Notes: generated by a model from the letters alone, not told the origin. A DNA stretch of 53,238 nucleotides from Acidobacteriota bacterium (GCA_016213675.1 JACQZW010000038.1:1-53238); one strand, 5' to 3'; positions 34,960 through 42,848 are shown, counted from the first letter of the stretch. Numbers and translations: made by a program.

Positions 34960-35916
34960 TCACCTCTGCCGTTCCCGCCGGTACCACTCCACGAAGCGTC
35001 CGATCCCCTCCTCGATGCCCACCTTCGGGGCCCAGCCCCATAGGCGGCCGGCCTTGGCGACGTCGGCGTAGGTGATGGGGACGTCGCCGGGCTGCATCGG
35101 CAGCTCCTCGAAGCTCGGGGCGACGCCGAGCGAGCCGGCGATCAGCTCGATGAGGCGCTGCAGCGTGGTGGTCCGCGAGCCGCCCAGGTTGACGATGTCG
35201 AACGGGGCGTCGGCGTCGACGGCGGCCACGATCCCGTCGACGATGTCGTCGACGTAGGTGTAGTCGCGGGCCGTCGAGCCGTCGCCGAAGCGCGGCACCG
35301 CCAAGCCCCGGGACAGGCGCTCGGTGAAGTGGTAGATCGCCATCTCGGGGCGCTGCCGCGGCCCGTAGACGGTGAAGAACCGCAGGCAGGTGATCTTCAG
35401 GCCGTAGAGGTGGTGGTAGGTGTAGCAGGTCAGCTCGTTGGCCCGCTTGGTCGCGGCGTACGGCGACACCGGGCAGGTGATCGGGTCGTCCTCGGAGAAC
35501 GGCACCTTCGAGTTGATCCCGTACACCGACGAGGACGAGCCGAAGACGAAGGTGTACGCCCCGTGCCGGCGCGCGGCCTCGAGCAGGTTCAGCGTACCCA
35601 TGCCGTTGACCTCCTCGTAGAGCCTCGGCTCGCGGATCGACGGCCGGACGCCCGCGCGCGCCGCCAGGTGCACGGTGGCCGACACGCCGTGCCGCCGGTA
35701 GGTCTCGTCGACGAGTGCGGCGTCGCGGATGTCGCCCTCGACCAGCGACCACGCGCGGTTGGCCGCGAACGGCGCCACGTTGGCACGCTTGAACGCCGGG
35801 TCGTAGTAGTCGTTGAAGTCGTCGAGGCAGACCACCTGCAGGCCGCGCTCGAGCAGCCGCGCGGTGAGGTGCGACCCGATGAAGCCGGCGCCGCCGGTGA
35901 CGAGGACCGTCCGCAT
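34960..35916 (-). CDS. NAD-dependent UDP-sugar 4-epimerase (UDP-glucuronate epimerase-like)
   Basis: This 318-residue extended short-chain dehydrogenase has the NAD motif TGGAGFIGSHL at the N-terminus, the catalytic Ser in FGSSSSVYG and the YxxxK pair in SPYAATKRANE. The block NSKVPFSEDDPITCPVSPYAATK resembles UDP-glucuronate 4-epimerases (GAE/CapI), which turn UDP-GlcA into UDP-GalA. The ugd gene in this window could supply the substrate. ATG at 35916 was preferred to GTG two codons earlier because AGAGGTGA precedes it. It starts 2 nt after the mlaD stop codon. Confidence 0.85.
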   Translation of the reverse strand: MRTVLVTGGAGFIGSHLTARLLERGLQVVCLDDFNDYYDPAFKRANVAPFAANRAWSLVEGDIRDAALVDETYRRHGVSATVHLAARAGVRPSIREPRLYEEVNGMGTLNLLEAARRHGAYTFVFGSSSSVYGINSKVPFSEDDPITCPVSPYAATKRANELTCYTYHHLYGLKITCLRFFTVYGPRQRPEMAIYHFTERLSRGLAVPRFGDGSTARDYTYVDDIVDGIVAAVDADAPFDIVNLGGSRTTTLQRLIELIAGSLGVAPSFEELPMQPGDVPITYADVAKAGRLWGWAPKVGIEEGIGRFVEWYRRERQR

Positions 35917-35918
35917 GC

Positions 35919-37079
35919 TCACCTCTCCGGCGGCGGTGTCGCCGCCGCGCCGGCCTGCTCCCCCGCCTTGCGGCGGTTCTGCACGTACCAGCGCATGAGC
36001 TTCGATTGTTGCACGCCCCGGACGACGTTCTCCAGGTCGTCGTAGAGCTGCGGGTCGTTGAGGAACCTGCCGGCCGAGCCGGCGCCGTGGTCGAGCTTGT
36101 CGGCGACGCGGCGCAGCGACTGGGTGAGCGCGGCGAGGTCGGCGAGGAACTCCCGGGCGTACGCCTCGTCGTTGAGGAGCTGGGCGAGCGTGCCGCGCCC
36201 CTCGGTCAGGCTCCTGCCGGCGGTTGCGGCGGCGGCCGCGGCGTTGGCGACCTCGTCGAGGGTGCGCTGGAGGCGCTCGCGCCCCTGCGGGTCGCGGAGC
36301 AGGCCGGCGACCATCGAGTCGTCCCGCCCAAGGTCGCGGGCGAGCGACTCCGTGACCTGCCGGCCGGCCCGCGCGAAGCCGGCCAGATCATCGACAAGCT
36401 GGTTGCCGAGCCGCGGGTCCTTGAGCAGGCGGCCGATCGCCCCCTCGCCGCGCCGCACGTCGTGGAGCAGGCCGTTGGTCTGCTCGAGCACCGCGGTGAG
36501 GTTCTCGACCACTTTGCGACCCCGCTCGGGATGCTGCGTCAGCTCCCCGAGCACGCCCTCGCCGCGCTCGACGCGCTCGAGCACCCGGCGCAGCGAGGTC
36601 GAGATGGCGAGCACGTTGGTGACCACGTCGCCGCCCTGCGAGATGACGGCCGAGACGTCGGTGGGCTCGAGGCTGGCGACCTCGGCGCCGGGTGGGACGG
36701 GCGGCTCCGCCGGGGAGCCGGACGACACCTCGAGGTAGCGGTCGCCGAGCAGGCCGAGCGAGCGGATCCGGACCTTCGAGTCGGCCCGCACCCGCGAGGA
36801 CACCCGCGCGTCGACCCGGAAGCCGACCACGATCTCGCGCTGGGCGGGGTCGCCGGAGAGCCTGACCTTGTCGACGTCGCCCACGACCACCCCGTTGAGC
36901 TGGACCGGCGCGCCCGGGACCAGGCCGCCGACGTGGACGAAGCGGGTGGCGTAGTGGACGTGGCGGGTGAACAGCCGCTCCTTCTTGCCGAGCACGAGCA
37001 CCGAGGCGCCGAGGAGAACGACCAGCGCCCCGGTGAACAGGCCGACCTTCAGCCGCCGCCGCGGATCAGTTTCGAGCAT
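35919..37079 (-). CDS. mlaD: MlaD-family substrate-binding protein
   Basis: This 386-residue protein has an N-terminal membrane helix (about 10-30) and one MCE domain (about 38-115, with VGGLVPGAPVQLNGVVVGDV and RVRADSKVRIRSLGLLGDRY), which forms the periplasmic lipid-binding ring of Mla transporters. A long helical tail (about 140-365) is typical of longer MlaD relatives that form a channel toward the outer membrane. It overlaps mlaF by 14 bp. Direction of phospholipid flow cannot be inferred. Confidence 0.9.
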   Translation of the reverse strand: MLETDPRRRLKVGLFTGALVVLLGASVLVLGKKERLFTRHVHYATRFVHVGGLVPGAPVQLNGVVVGDVDKVRLSGDPAQREIVVGFRVDARVSSRVRADSKVRIRSLGLLGDRYLEVSSGSPAEPPVPPGAEVASLEPTDVSAVISQGGDVVTNVLAISTSLRRVLERVERGEGVLGELTQHPERGRKVVENLTAVLEQTNGLLHDVRRGEGAIGRLLKDPRLGNQLVDDLAGFARAGRQVTESLARDLGRDDSMVAGLLRDPQGRERLQRTLDEVANAAAAAATAGRSLTEGRGTLAQLLNDEAYAREFLADLAALTQSLRRVADKLDHGAGSAGRFLNDPQLYDDLENVVRGVQQSKLMRWYVQNRRKAGEQAGAAATPPPER

Positions 37080-37824
37080 GCACGCCTCCTGCCCGGACGA
37101 ACTCGCCGACCGGCCCGTCCTGTTCCGCCGCCTCGGCCAGGGTGCCGAGGAAGGCGAAGACCCCGTCGCGCAGCAGCGCGACGCGGCCGTCCAGCTCCCT
37201 GGCCACCGCGAGGTCGTGTGTGACGACCAGCGAGGTCGCGCCCCTGCCGTCCGCGATCCCCTTGATCAGCGTCGTGATCGCCGCGCCGGTCAGGGGGTCG
37301 AGCCCGGCCGTCGGCTCGTCGTAGAGCACCACCTCCGGGTCGAGGGCGAGGCCCCGCGCCAGCGCCACTCGCTTGCGCATGCCGCCGGACAGGGCGGCAG
37401 GAAACAACCGCTCGGTGCCGGCGAGCCCGACGCTCTCGAGCAGTGCCCCGACACGCGCCTCGATCGCCGCCTCGTCGAGCCGCTCGTGCTCGCGGAGCGC
37501 GAACGCCACGTTCTCGCCCACCGACAGCGAGTCGAACAGCGCGCTGTTCTGGAAGACGTAGCTCACCCGGCGGCGGAGCGGGACCAGGGCGTCCTCCCCG
37601 AGCCGCGCGACGTCGCAGCCGAGGACCGCGACCTCGCCGCGGTCGGGGCGGAGGAGGCCGTTGAGGTGCTTCAGGAGCACGGACTTGCCGCTGCCCGATC
37701 CGCCCAGCACGACCATCGTCTCGCCGCGCCGGACCTCGAGGTCGACGCCGCGCAGGACCGGTTTCCCGTCGAACGCCTTGTGCACCCCTCGCACCGAAAC
37801 GACCGTCGCGACGCGCTCGCTCAT
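37066..37824 (-). CDS. mlaF: ABC transporter ATP-binding protein, MlaF family
   Basis: This 252-residue ATPase powers the Mla lipid transporter. Motifs visible are Walker A GGSGSGKS, the Q-loop in YVFQNSALFDSLSV, signature LSGGMRKRVALARGLA, Walker B VVLYDEPTAGLDP and the switch His in VTHDL. YVFQNSALFDSL and the LSGGM variant are typical of MlaF-type ATPases. The start ATG overlaps the mlaE stop (ATGA). It is followed by mlaD with a 14-bp overlap, the standard E-F-D order. Confidence 0.93.
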   Translation of the reverse strand: MSERVATVVSVRGVHKAFDGKPVLRGVDLEVRRGETMVVLGGSGSGKSVLLKHLNGLLRPDRGEVAVLGCDVARLGEDALVPLRRRVSYVFQNSALFDSLSVGENVAFALREHERLDEAAIEARVGALLESVGLAGTERLFPAALSGGMRKRVALARGLALDPEVVLYDEPTAGLDPLTGAAITTLIKGIADGRGATSLVVTHDLAVARELDGRVALLRDGVFAFLGTLAEAAEQDGPVGEFVRAGGVHARN

Positions 37825-38594
37825 AGCAGGAGGAACGCCTTGGTGAGGAAGAAGTCGATGACCAGGACGGTGATGGCGATGGCGACCACGGTGTCGGTGG
37901 TGGCCCGCCCGACCCCGTCCGCGCCGCCCCGCGCGCGCAGGCCGTTGTAGGCGGCGATGACGGCGATCGCCACGGCGAAGAACACCGACTTGGCCAGGCC
38001 CGAGAACAGGTCGCCGTACTCCAGCCGGCGGAGGAGCCGGTGCATGAAGAACCCGGGCTCGAGGTCGAGCTCCCACATCGCCACCATCATCCCGCCGAGA
38101 ACCCCGGTCGTGTCGGCCAGCATCGTCAGCAGCGGCAGCCCGATCACCAGCGCCCACACCCGCGGCGACACCAGCTTCCGCACCGGGTCGGCGCCCAGCG
38201 AGCGCATCGCGTCGATCTGCTCCGACACGTTCATCGTCCCGAGCTCGGCGGTGATCCCGGCGCCGACCCGGCCGCCGACCATCAGCGCCGTCAGCACCGG
38301 GCCGAGCTCGCGCACCAACGCCAGGCCGACCATCTCGGCGATGAACAGCTCGGCGCCGAAGCGCTCGAGCGTGAAAGCGGTCTGCAGGGCGAGGACCGCG
38401 CCGGAGAACAGCGCGATCGTCGCCGCGAGGCTGGTCGAGCGGACGCCCATCGACTCGATCTGCCGGATCACCTCGCCGACGGCGAACGGCGGCGTGACCA
38501 TCCGCGCCAGCGCCGACCGGGTGAGCAGCACGACCCCGCCCAGGTGGCGCACCCGCCGCCACGTCAGGTCGTACAGCCGTTCCACCAGGAGCAT
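37821..38594 (-). CDS. mlaE: Mla family permease
   Basis: This 257-residue permease has five or six membrane helices and the MlaE signature (ALVRELGPVLTALMVGGRVGAG followed by AELGTMNVSEQIDAM, then LGADPVRKLVSPRV). It forms the membrane channel of the phospholipid transport complex. ATG at 38594 follows a TTAAGATGCGCC leader without a strong Shine-Dalgarno site. It heads a six-gene minus-strand operon: mlaE, mlaF, mlaD, epimerase and two PTPS-related proteins, with overlaps or gaps of at most 10 nt. No mlaA, mlaB or mlaC gene is seen in this window. Confidence 0.92.
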   Translation of the reverse strand: MLLVERLYDLTWRRVRHLGGVVLLTRSALARMVTPPFAVGEVIRQIESMGVRSTSLAATIALFSGAVLALQTAFTLERFGAELFIAEMVGLALVRELGPVLTALMVGGRVGAGITAELGTMNVSEQIDAMRSLGADPVRKLVSPRVWALVIGLPLLTMLADTTGVLGGMMVAMWELDLEPGFFMHRLLRRLEYGDLFSGLAKSVFFAVAIAVIAAYNGLRARGGADGVGRATTDTVVAIAITVLVIDFFLTKAFLLL

Positions 38595-38637
38595 GGCGCA
38601 TCTTAACCCGCCCACCCACCCCTCCAGGCCTGCACGC

Positions 38638-38868
38638 CCACCCGCCCAACCAGCCGTGCCCTCCCGCCCGCCCAACCAGCCTTGCCCTCCCGCCCGCCCG
38701 ACCAGCTTTGAAGCCATGAAGCAGAAGAGAGGCGGAGCCTTAGTTGTTGCCTTTGCTGTCTTTGCTGTCTCTGCTGTCTTTGCTGTCTTTGCTTCAAGCC
38801 TGGGCGGGTGGGCGGGCGGGCAAAGCCGGGCGGAGGGCTGGCCGGGCGACCCTGGGCGGGCGGGTGGT
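38638..38868. repeat. Composite low-complexity repeats between mlaE and the zinc-ribbon gene
   Basis: The left part (about 38638-38710) holds nearly three copies of a C-rich unit of about 26 bp (CGCCCGCCCAACCAGCC, T/G, TGCCCTCC). The middle (38752-38787) has four TTTGCTGTC 9-mers, one with a C. The right part (38801-38868) is G-rich and roughly complementary to the left, so both sides could pair with the 9-mers near the loop; GCTTTGAAGC and GCTTCAAGC mark the inner ends. The region must also contain the divergent promoters. Confidence 0.8.
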
Positions 38869-38870
38869 GG

Positions 38871-38876
38871 TAGCCT
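38871..38876 (+). promoter_or_regulatory. Candidate -10 box, leaderless geometry
   Basis: TAGCCT ends 6 nt before ATG at 38883. There is no Shine-Dalgarno site. The local sequence nearly repeats that at 11141. Confidence 0.45.
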
Positions 38877-38882
38877 TAATTC

Positions 38883-39068
38883 ATGGCCCAGCCGGACTAC
38901 CTCGTCTGCATGGAGTGCGAGTCTCCGGTCTACGTCTTCGAGTGGGAGGGGGGCCGGATCACCGAGATCGTCTGTCCGGTGTGCGGCAACGACGACCCGG
39001 TCAACTTCGTCACCGAGGACGAGCTCGAGGCGATGAGCTCGTTGCGCGGCGACGAGGACGAGGGGTGA
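38883..39068 (+). CDS. Small acidic zinc-ribbon protein, paralog A
   Basis: This 61-residue protein begins MAQPDYLVCMECES and has C-x2-C (CMEC) and C-x2-C (CPVC) pairs about 23 residues apart, followed by GNDDPVNF and an acidic tail (RGDEDEG). It should bind one zinc. A second copy lies at 40992-41219 with the same spacing and the shared pattern MA(Q/K)PDYxxCxECES ... CxVCGNxD. No family name is recognised. It stands directly before the DhaL-DegV gene, from which it is separated by a separate -10 candidate. Confidence 0.78.
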   Translation: MAQPDYLVCMECESPVYVFEWEGGRITEIVCPVCGNDDPVNFVTEDELEAMSSLRGDEDEG

Positions 39069-39094
39069 TCCGGCAGCGGTCACAGCGGCGCAGC

Positions 39095-39100
39095 TATACT
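39095..39100 (+). promoter_or_regulatory. Candidate -10 box for the DhaL-DegV gene
   Basis: TATACT lies 19 nt before ATG at 39120. No good -35 box or Shine-Dalgarno site is visible. Confidence 0.4.
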
Positions 39101-39119
39101 CGGGGACTGGAACGCTCCA

Positions 39120-40898
39120 ATGGTGCAGATGCTCACCGGGCCGCGTCTGGCACGGGCGCTGCGAGCCGGCGCCTTGGCGGTCGTCCGTGAGCAGGAGTCG
39201 CTGAACCGGATCAACGTCTTCCCCGTCCCCGACGCCGACACCGGCTCCAACCTCGCCTCGACCCTGCGCGCCGCGGCCGCCGCGCTGTCGGTGCCGAAGG
39301 GCATCACCGTCGGCCAGACCGCTCGCGTCGCCGCCGACGCCGCGCTCGACGGCGCCCGCGGCAACTCCGGGGCCATCCTGGCGCAGTTCCTCCACGGCCT
39401 GGCCGAGGAGATCGGCACCCGGGTCCACGTCTCCACGCGCGACTTCGCGGCCGCCGTGCGCCGCGGCGTCGACGCCGCCCACCAGGCACTCGCCCAGCCG
39501 GTCGACGGCACCATTCTCTCGGTGCTCCGCGAGTGGGGTTCGGCTGTCGAGGAGTACGCCCGGAGCATTCCCGACTTCGGCGAGCTGCTCGGCCGCTCCC
39601 TCGAGCGCGCCCGCATCGCCCTCGCCGACACCCCGCGCCAGCTCGCCGTCCTGGCCAGGCACAACGTGGTCGACGCCGGCGCCCAGGGGTTCGTCTACTT
39701 CCTCGAGGGAATCTCGTCGTTCTTCCGCGATCGCACCGCCGCCAACTGGAGGCTCTCCGGCCTGTCGATCGCGCCGGAGACGCCGTTCGCGGCGGCCCAC
39801 GCCGACGTCGACCTCACCTACCGCTTCTGCTCCGAGGGACTCCTCTCGGGCGAACGACTCGACCGCAAGGCAATCGCCGCCGCGGTCGCGCCGCTCGGCG
39901 GCTCGCTGGTGGTCGCCGGGGGGGGCTCCCGCCTGCGCGTCCACCTCCACACCAACGAGCCGCAGCGGCTCTTCGCGCTCCTCGCCAGCCACGGCGTGCT
40001 CGAGCGGACCAAGACCGACGACATGGTCCTGCAGCAGCTCGCCTCCCGCGAGGCGGCCATCGCACTGGTCACCGACTCGGGGTGCGACCTGCCCGAGGCG
40101 CTGTCCCACGCCCTCGGGCTGGTGAAGGTCCCGCTGCAGCTCGCGTTCGGCGACGAAGTCTACACCGACGGTGTCGACATCACGCCGCCGCAGTTCTACC
40201 AGCTCCTGGCCTCCTCGCCGAATCCGGCGCGCACCTCGCAGCCGGCGATCGGCGAATTCAAGGCCGCCTTCGAGCGCCTGCTCGAGACGCACGACGGCGT
40301 GCTCTGTCTCAGCCTGTCGGGCGGACTCTCCGGGACCTACCAGGCCGCGACCGCGGCGGCGCGCCTGGTCGACGGCGCCAGGGTCCGCGTCGTCGACACC
40401 CGGCAGATCTCGATCACCCTCGGACTCGTCGTCGAGGCGGTCGGCGAGGCGATCGCGGCGGGCGCCGGACTCGACGAGGCGGTCGCCGTCGCCCGGTCGG
40501 CGGCCCGGAACACCAAGCTGTTCGCGACGTTCCCGTCGCTCGACAACGCCGCGCGCGGAGGCCGCGTCAGCCACGGCCTGGCGCGGGTTGCGCGCCTGAC
40601 CGGCCTCAAGCCGCTCCTCAGCCTCGACGACGACGGCAAGGCCGCAAAGGCCGGGGCACGCTTCGGCTTCGCGGCCGCCCTGCGCGACATCGCACGTCGC
40701 GCTCGGCGTTACGCGGCCGGCCGGCCGGTGCGGCTCCTCATCGCCCACGCGAACGCCGTCGGCGCCGCCGAGTACCTCGCCGAGCGGCTGTGCCGGACGT
40801 TCGGTACCAGCGACATCCCGCTCGTCAACCTGGCCGCCGTGCTGGCGGCACATACCGGACCGGGGGCGGTGGGGCTCGGTGTCCGCAGACTTGACTAG
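39120..40898 (+). CDS. Fused DhaL (DAK2) kinase - DegV fatty-acid-binding protein
   Basis: This 592-residue protein joins the parts of the fatty acid kinase system. Residues about 8-200 are a DhaL/DAK2 kinase domain with the Mg-ATP motif NVFPVPDADTGSN (Asp38, Asp40). About 220-310 match the FakA middle domain (GGSLVVAGGGSRLRVHLHTN). About 315-590 are a DegV domain (VTDSGCDLPEA, ARTSQPAIGEF, SLSGGLSGTYQAA), the fatty-acid-binding FakB fold. In Firmicutes FakA and FakB are separate proteins that phosphorylate fatty acids to acyl-phosphate. Here both lie on one chain. PlsY, which consumes acyl-phosphate, is two genes downstream, which supports this reading. Substrate is not proven. Confidence 0.88.
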   Translation: MVQMLTGPRLARALRAGALAVVREQESLNRINVFPVPDADTGSNLASTLRAAAAALSVPKGITVGQTARVAADAALDGARGNSGAILAQFLHGLAEEIGTRVHVSTRDFAAAVRRGVDAAHQALAQPVDGTILSVLREWGSAVEEYARSIPDFGELLGRSLERARIALADTPRQLAVLARHNVVDAGAQGFVYFLEGISSFFRDRTAANWRLSGLSIAPETPFAAAHADVDLTYRFCSEGLLSGERLDRKAIAAAVAPLGGSLVVAGGGSRLRVHLHTNEPQRLFALLASHGVLERTKTDDMVLQQLASREAAIALVTDSGCDLPEALSHALGLVKVPLQLAFGDEVYTDGVDITPPQFYQLLASSPNPARTSQPAIGEFKAAFERLLETHDGVLCLSLSGGLSGTYQAATAAARLVDGARVRVVDTRQISITLGLVVEAVGEAIAAGAGLDEAVAVARSAARNTKLFATFPSLDNAARGGRVSHGLARVARLTGLKPLLSLDDDGKAAKAGARFGFAAALRDIARRARRYAAGRPVRLLIAHANAVGAAEYLAERLCRTFGTSDIPLVNLAAVLAAHTGPGAVGLGVRRLD

Positions 40899-40912
40899 TC
40901 GCGGTGGGGTCC

Positions 40913-40941
40913 TTGCGCCGCAGCGATGTGCCCGCTAGAGT
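40913..40941 (+). promoter_or_regulatory. Promoter of the zinc-ribbon B - plsY operon
   Basis: TTGCGC (40913-40918), a 17-nt spacer and TAGAGT (40936-40941) precede a leader of about 45 nt with a GGAGGACGAA ribosome binding site. A short GC hairpin (CCCTGCGGGG) lies in the leader. Confidence 0.55.
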
Positions 40942-40991
40942 TTTCGCCAGGCCCTGCGGGGCCGGTGTGTGGCCCGACGACGGAGGACGAA

Positions 40992-41219
40992 ATGGCGAAG
41001 CCCGACTACATCATCTGCCTCGAATGTGAGTCAGAGGTAGGGGACTTCACCTGGCGCGACGGCGAGGTCCGGCGCGCCGTGTGCGAGGTCTGCGGCAACA
41101 GTGATGCCGATGCGTTCTCGCTGCCTGAGGAGTTCGACCAGGACGTCGACGAGGACGAGGAAGAAGCGGAGTACGTCGAGGACTACGACGACTTCGAGGA
41201 CGAGGAAGAAGAGGAGTAG
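40992..41219 (+). CDS. Small acidic zinc-ribbon protein, paralog B
   Basis: This 75-residue paralog of the protein at 38883 begins MAKPDYIICLECES and has CLEC and CEVC pairs, then an acidic tail of about 40 residues that is almost all Asp and Glu. The zinc ribbon suggests nucleic-acid or protein contact and the tail a nucleic-acid mimic or flexible charge. No function is known. ATG at 40992 has GGAGGACGAA upstream; a longer reading frame from 40926 lacks these features. The end of this gene carries the ribosome binding site of plsY. Confidence 0.82.
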   Translation: MAKPDYIICLECESEVGDFTWRDGEVRRAVCEVCGNSDADAFSLPEEFDQDVDEDEEEAEYVEDYDDFEDEEEEE

Positions 41220-41221
41220 CC

Positions 41222-41833
41222 CTGCAGCCGAGTGCACTCCTGCTGGCAGCGGCGTCGTACGTCATCGGTTCCATCCCCACCAGCGTCTGGGTGGGGCGAT
41301 GCTTTTTCGGGGTCGACGTCCGCCGCCTGGGTTCCGGCAACGCCGGCGGAACCAACACGCTGCGCACCCTGGGCTGGCGAGCGGCGCTGCCGGTGATGGC
41401 CGTCGACGTCGGCAAGGGAGTCCTCGCCGCCCTGCTGCCCCGACTGGCCGGAGTGAGCGAGCCTCCCTGGCTGCCCGCCGCGTGCGCCGTGCTCGCGGTG
41501 CTCGGCCACTGCTACCCGGTGCTCGCGTCGTTCCGTGGAGGCAAGGGCGTCGCGACCGGCGGCGGCGCCGTGGCCGTCCTGGCGCCCTGGGCGGCGCTCG
41601 CGTGCGCGGTCATCTGGGGCGTGACCGTCGCGCTGACCCGGCTCGTCTCCCTCGCCTCGATCCTCGCCGCACTCGCGCTTCCCCTCGCCGTCTTCCTCCT
41701 CGACGACGGCTTGCCCCCCGGTCTGGCGCCGGCCGCCGTCGCGCTGGCCTTCCTGGTGGTGTGGACGCACCGGTCTAACATCGGCCGGCTGCTCCGCCGC
41801 GAGGAGCCGCAAATCACGGTCGGGAAGGTCTAG
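41222..41833 (+). CDS. plsY: Acyl-phosphate:glycerol-3-phosphate acyltransferase PlsY
   Basis: This membrane acyltransferase of 203 residues transfers an acyl group from acyl-phosphate to glycerol-3-phosphate, the first step of phospholipid synthesis. The three PlsY motifs are present: GSIPTSVWVGR and GSGNAGGTNTLRTLG (motif 1), SFRGGKGVATGGG (motif 2) and VWTHRSNIGRLLRREE (motif 3). The family N-terminus extends upstream of the first GTG in frame (41291), and no ATG, GTG or TTG is available there. CTG at 41222, with GAGGAG 5 nt upstream inside the previous gene, is the likely start. It overlaps the convergent desaturase gene by 20 bp. Confidence 0.9.
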   Translation: MQPSALLLAAASYVIGSIPTSVWVGRCFFGVDVRRLGSGNAGGTNTLRTLGWRAALPVMAVDVGKGVLAALLPRLAGVSEPPWLPAACAVLAVLGHCYPVLASFRGGKGVATGGGAVAVLAPWAALACAVIWGVTVALTRLVSLASILAALALPLAVFLLDDGLPPGLAPAAVALAFLVVWTHRSNIGRLLRREEPQITVGKV

Positions 41834-42848
41834 CCGCCCAACGGAACGACACCAGGCGTCGCGCCTGCTCGTCGTAGAGCCGGAGTCCGAGTGAGCGCAG
41901 GCTCGAGAGGAGCGTGATCCGGTTCACCTGCTGGAAGACCGGTTGCTCCTTGTGGCAGCGCTCGAGCCGGTAGTTCGGGATGCGCGGGGAGAGGTGGTGG
42001 ATGTGATGGAAGCCGATGTTGCCGGTGAACCACTGCAGCACCCGCGGGAGCTGGTAAAGCGAGCTGCCCTGCAGCGCCGCGGCGACGTAGTCGCGTTGCC
42101 CGCCCCGCTCCCAGTAGACGTTCTCGTACTGGTGCTGCACGTAGAACAGCCAGACGCCGGCTGCGCCCGCGACGGCCATGATCGGCAGGTGGACGAGCAG
42201 TACCGCCTTAAGCCCGACCGTTACGGCCGCCAGCAGGAGGATCAGCGCCAGCGCCAGGTTGGTGAGGTGGACCGAGAGCCGCTCGCGCAGCCCGCTCCCC
42301 GGCCTCGGCACCCGCTGCCGGAAGAGGAACACGAAGAGCGGCCCGACCCCGAACAGCACGAGCGGGTTGCGGTACAGCCGGTACCCGAACCGCTTCCATC
42401 GCGAGGCTTCCCGGTACTCCCGTACCGTCAGGGTCCAGACGTCGCCCCGCCCGCGCCGGTCGAGGTCGCCGGCCGTCGCGTGGTGCAGCGCGTGCTCGTG
42501 ACGCCAGTCGTGGTACGGCGTGAGCGTCAGGATGCCCGTGACGTAGCCGACCACGTCGTTGGCCCACCTGGCTCTGAAGAACGAGCCGTGGCCGCAGTCG
42601 TGGAAGATGATGAAGATGCGGACCAGGAACCCCGCCGCCAGCACCCCGGTGGCCAGCGTCAGCCAGTACGAAACGTCGAGAAAGCGGTAGGCCAGGTACC
42701 ACAGCCCGAGGAACGGGACCATGCTGTTGACGACCTGCCAGAGGCTGCGTCGCAGGTCGGGGCTCTGGTAGGCCGCAACGGCCTGCTTCCAGGTGCGCCG
42801 CGCTTCCTCGAGAACGGCCGTGGTCCGGGACGTGTCGTTCGCGCTCAC
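41814..42848 (-). CDS. Membrane fatty acid desaturase
   Basis: This 344-residue DesA-type desaturase introduces a double bond in an acyl chain using di-iron and oxygen. The three His boxes are HDCGH, HEHALHH and HHIHH, with membrane helices at about 35-75, 95-120 and 190-240. ATG is absent. GTG at 42848 fits the family N-terminus (AVLEEARRTWKQ, then SPDLRRSLWQVVNS). GTG at 42935, directly after the stop codon of the sulfatase gene, would add 29 residues. The stop is 20 bp inside plsY on the other strand. The gene is probably co-transcribed with the sulfatase operon upstream. Confidence 0.9.
   Translation of the reverse strand: MSANDTSRTTAVLEEARRTWKQAVAAYQSPDLRRSLWQVVNSMVPFLGLWYLAYRFLDVSYWLTLATGVLAAGFLVRIFIIFHDCGHGSFFRARWANDVVGYVTGILTLTPYHDWRHEHALHHATAGDLDRRGRGDVWTLTVREYREASRWKRFGYRLYRNPLVLFGVGPLFVFLFRQRVPRPGSGLRERLSVHLTNLALALILLLAAVTVGLKAVLLVHLPIMAVAGAAGVWLFYVQHQYENVYWERGGQRDYVAAALQGSSLYQLPRVLQWFTGNIGFHHIHHLSPRIPNYRLERCHKEQPVFQQVNRITLLSSLRSLGLRLYDEQARRLVSFRWAARPSRP

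Noticed and set aside
38603..38797. Small minus-strand frame encoding Gln-Gln-Arg repeats
   Set aside because: It is a direct translation of TTTGCTGTC repeats and C-rich units.
38638..38868. Possible CRISPR array
   Set aside because: Units are contiguous or low-complexity with no spacers of regular length and no cas gene nearby.
38596..40853. Minus-strand extension of mlaE opposite the DhaL-DegV gene
   Set aside because: It crosses the minisatellite and has no MlaE homology. The permease starts at 38594.
40926..40991. Upstream extension of zinc-ribbon protein B from an ATG at 40926
   Set aside because: The extension has no match in paralog A, would start inside the -10 box area, and the ATG at 40992 has a strong ribosome binding site.
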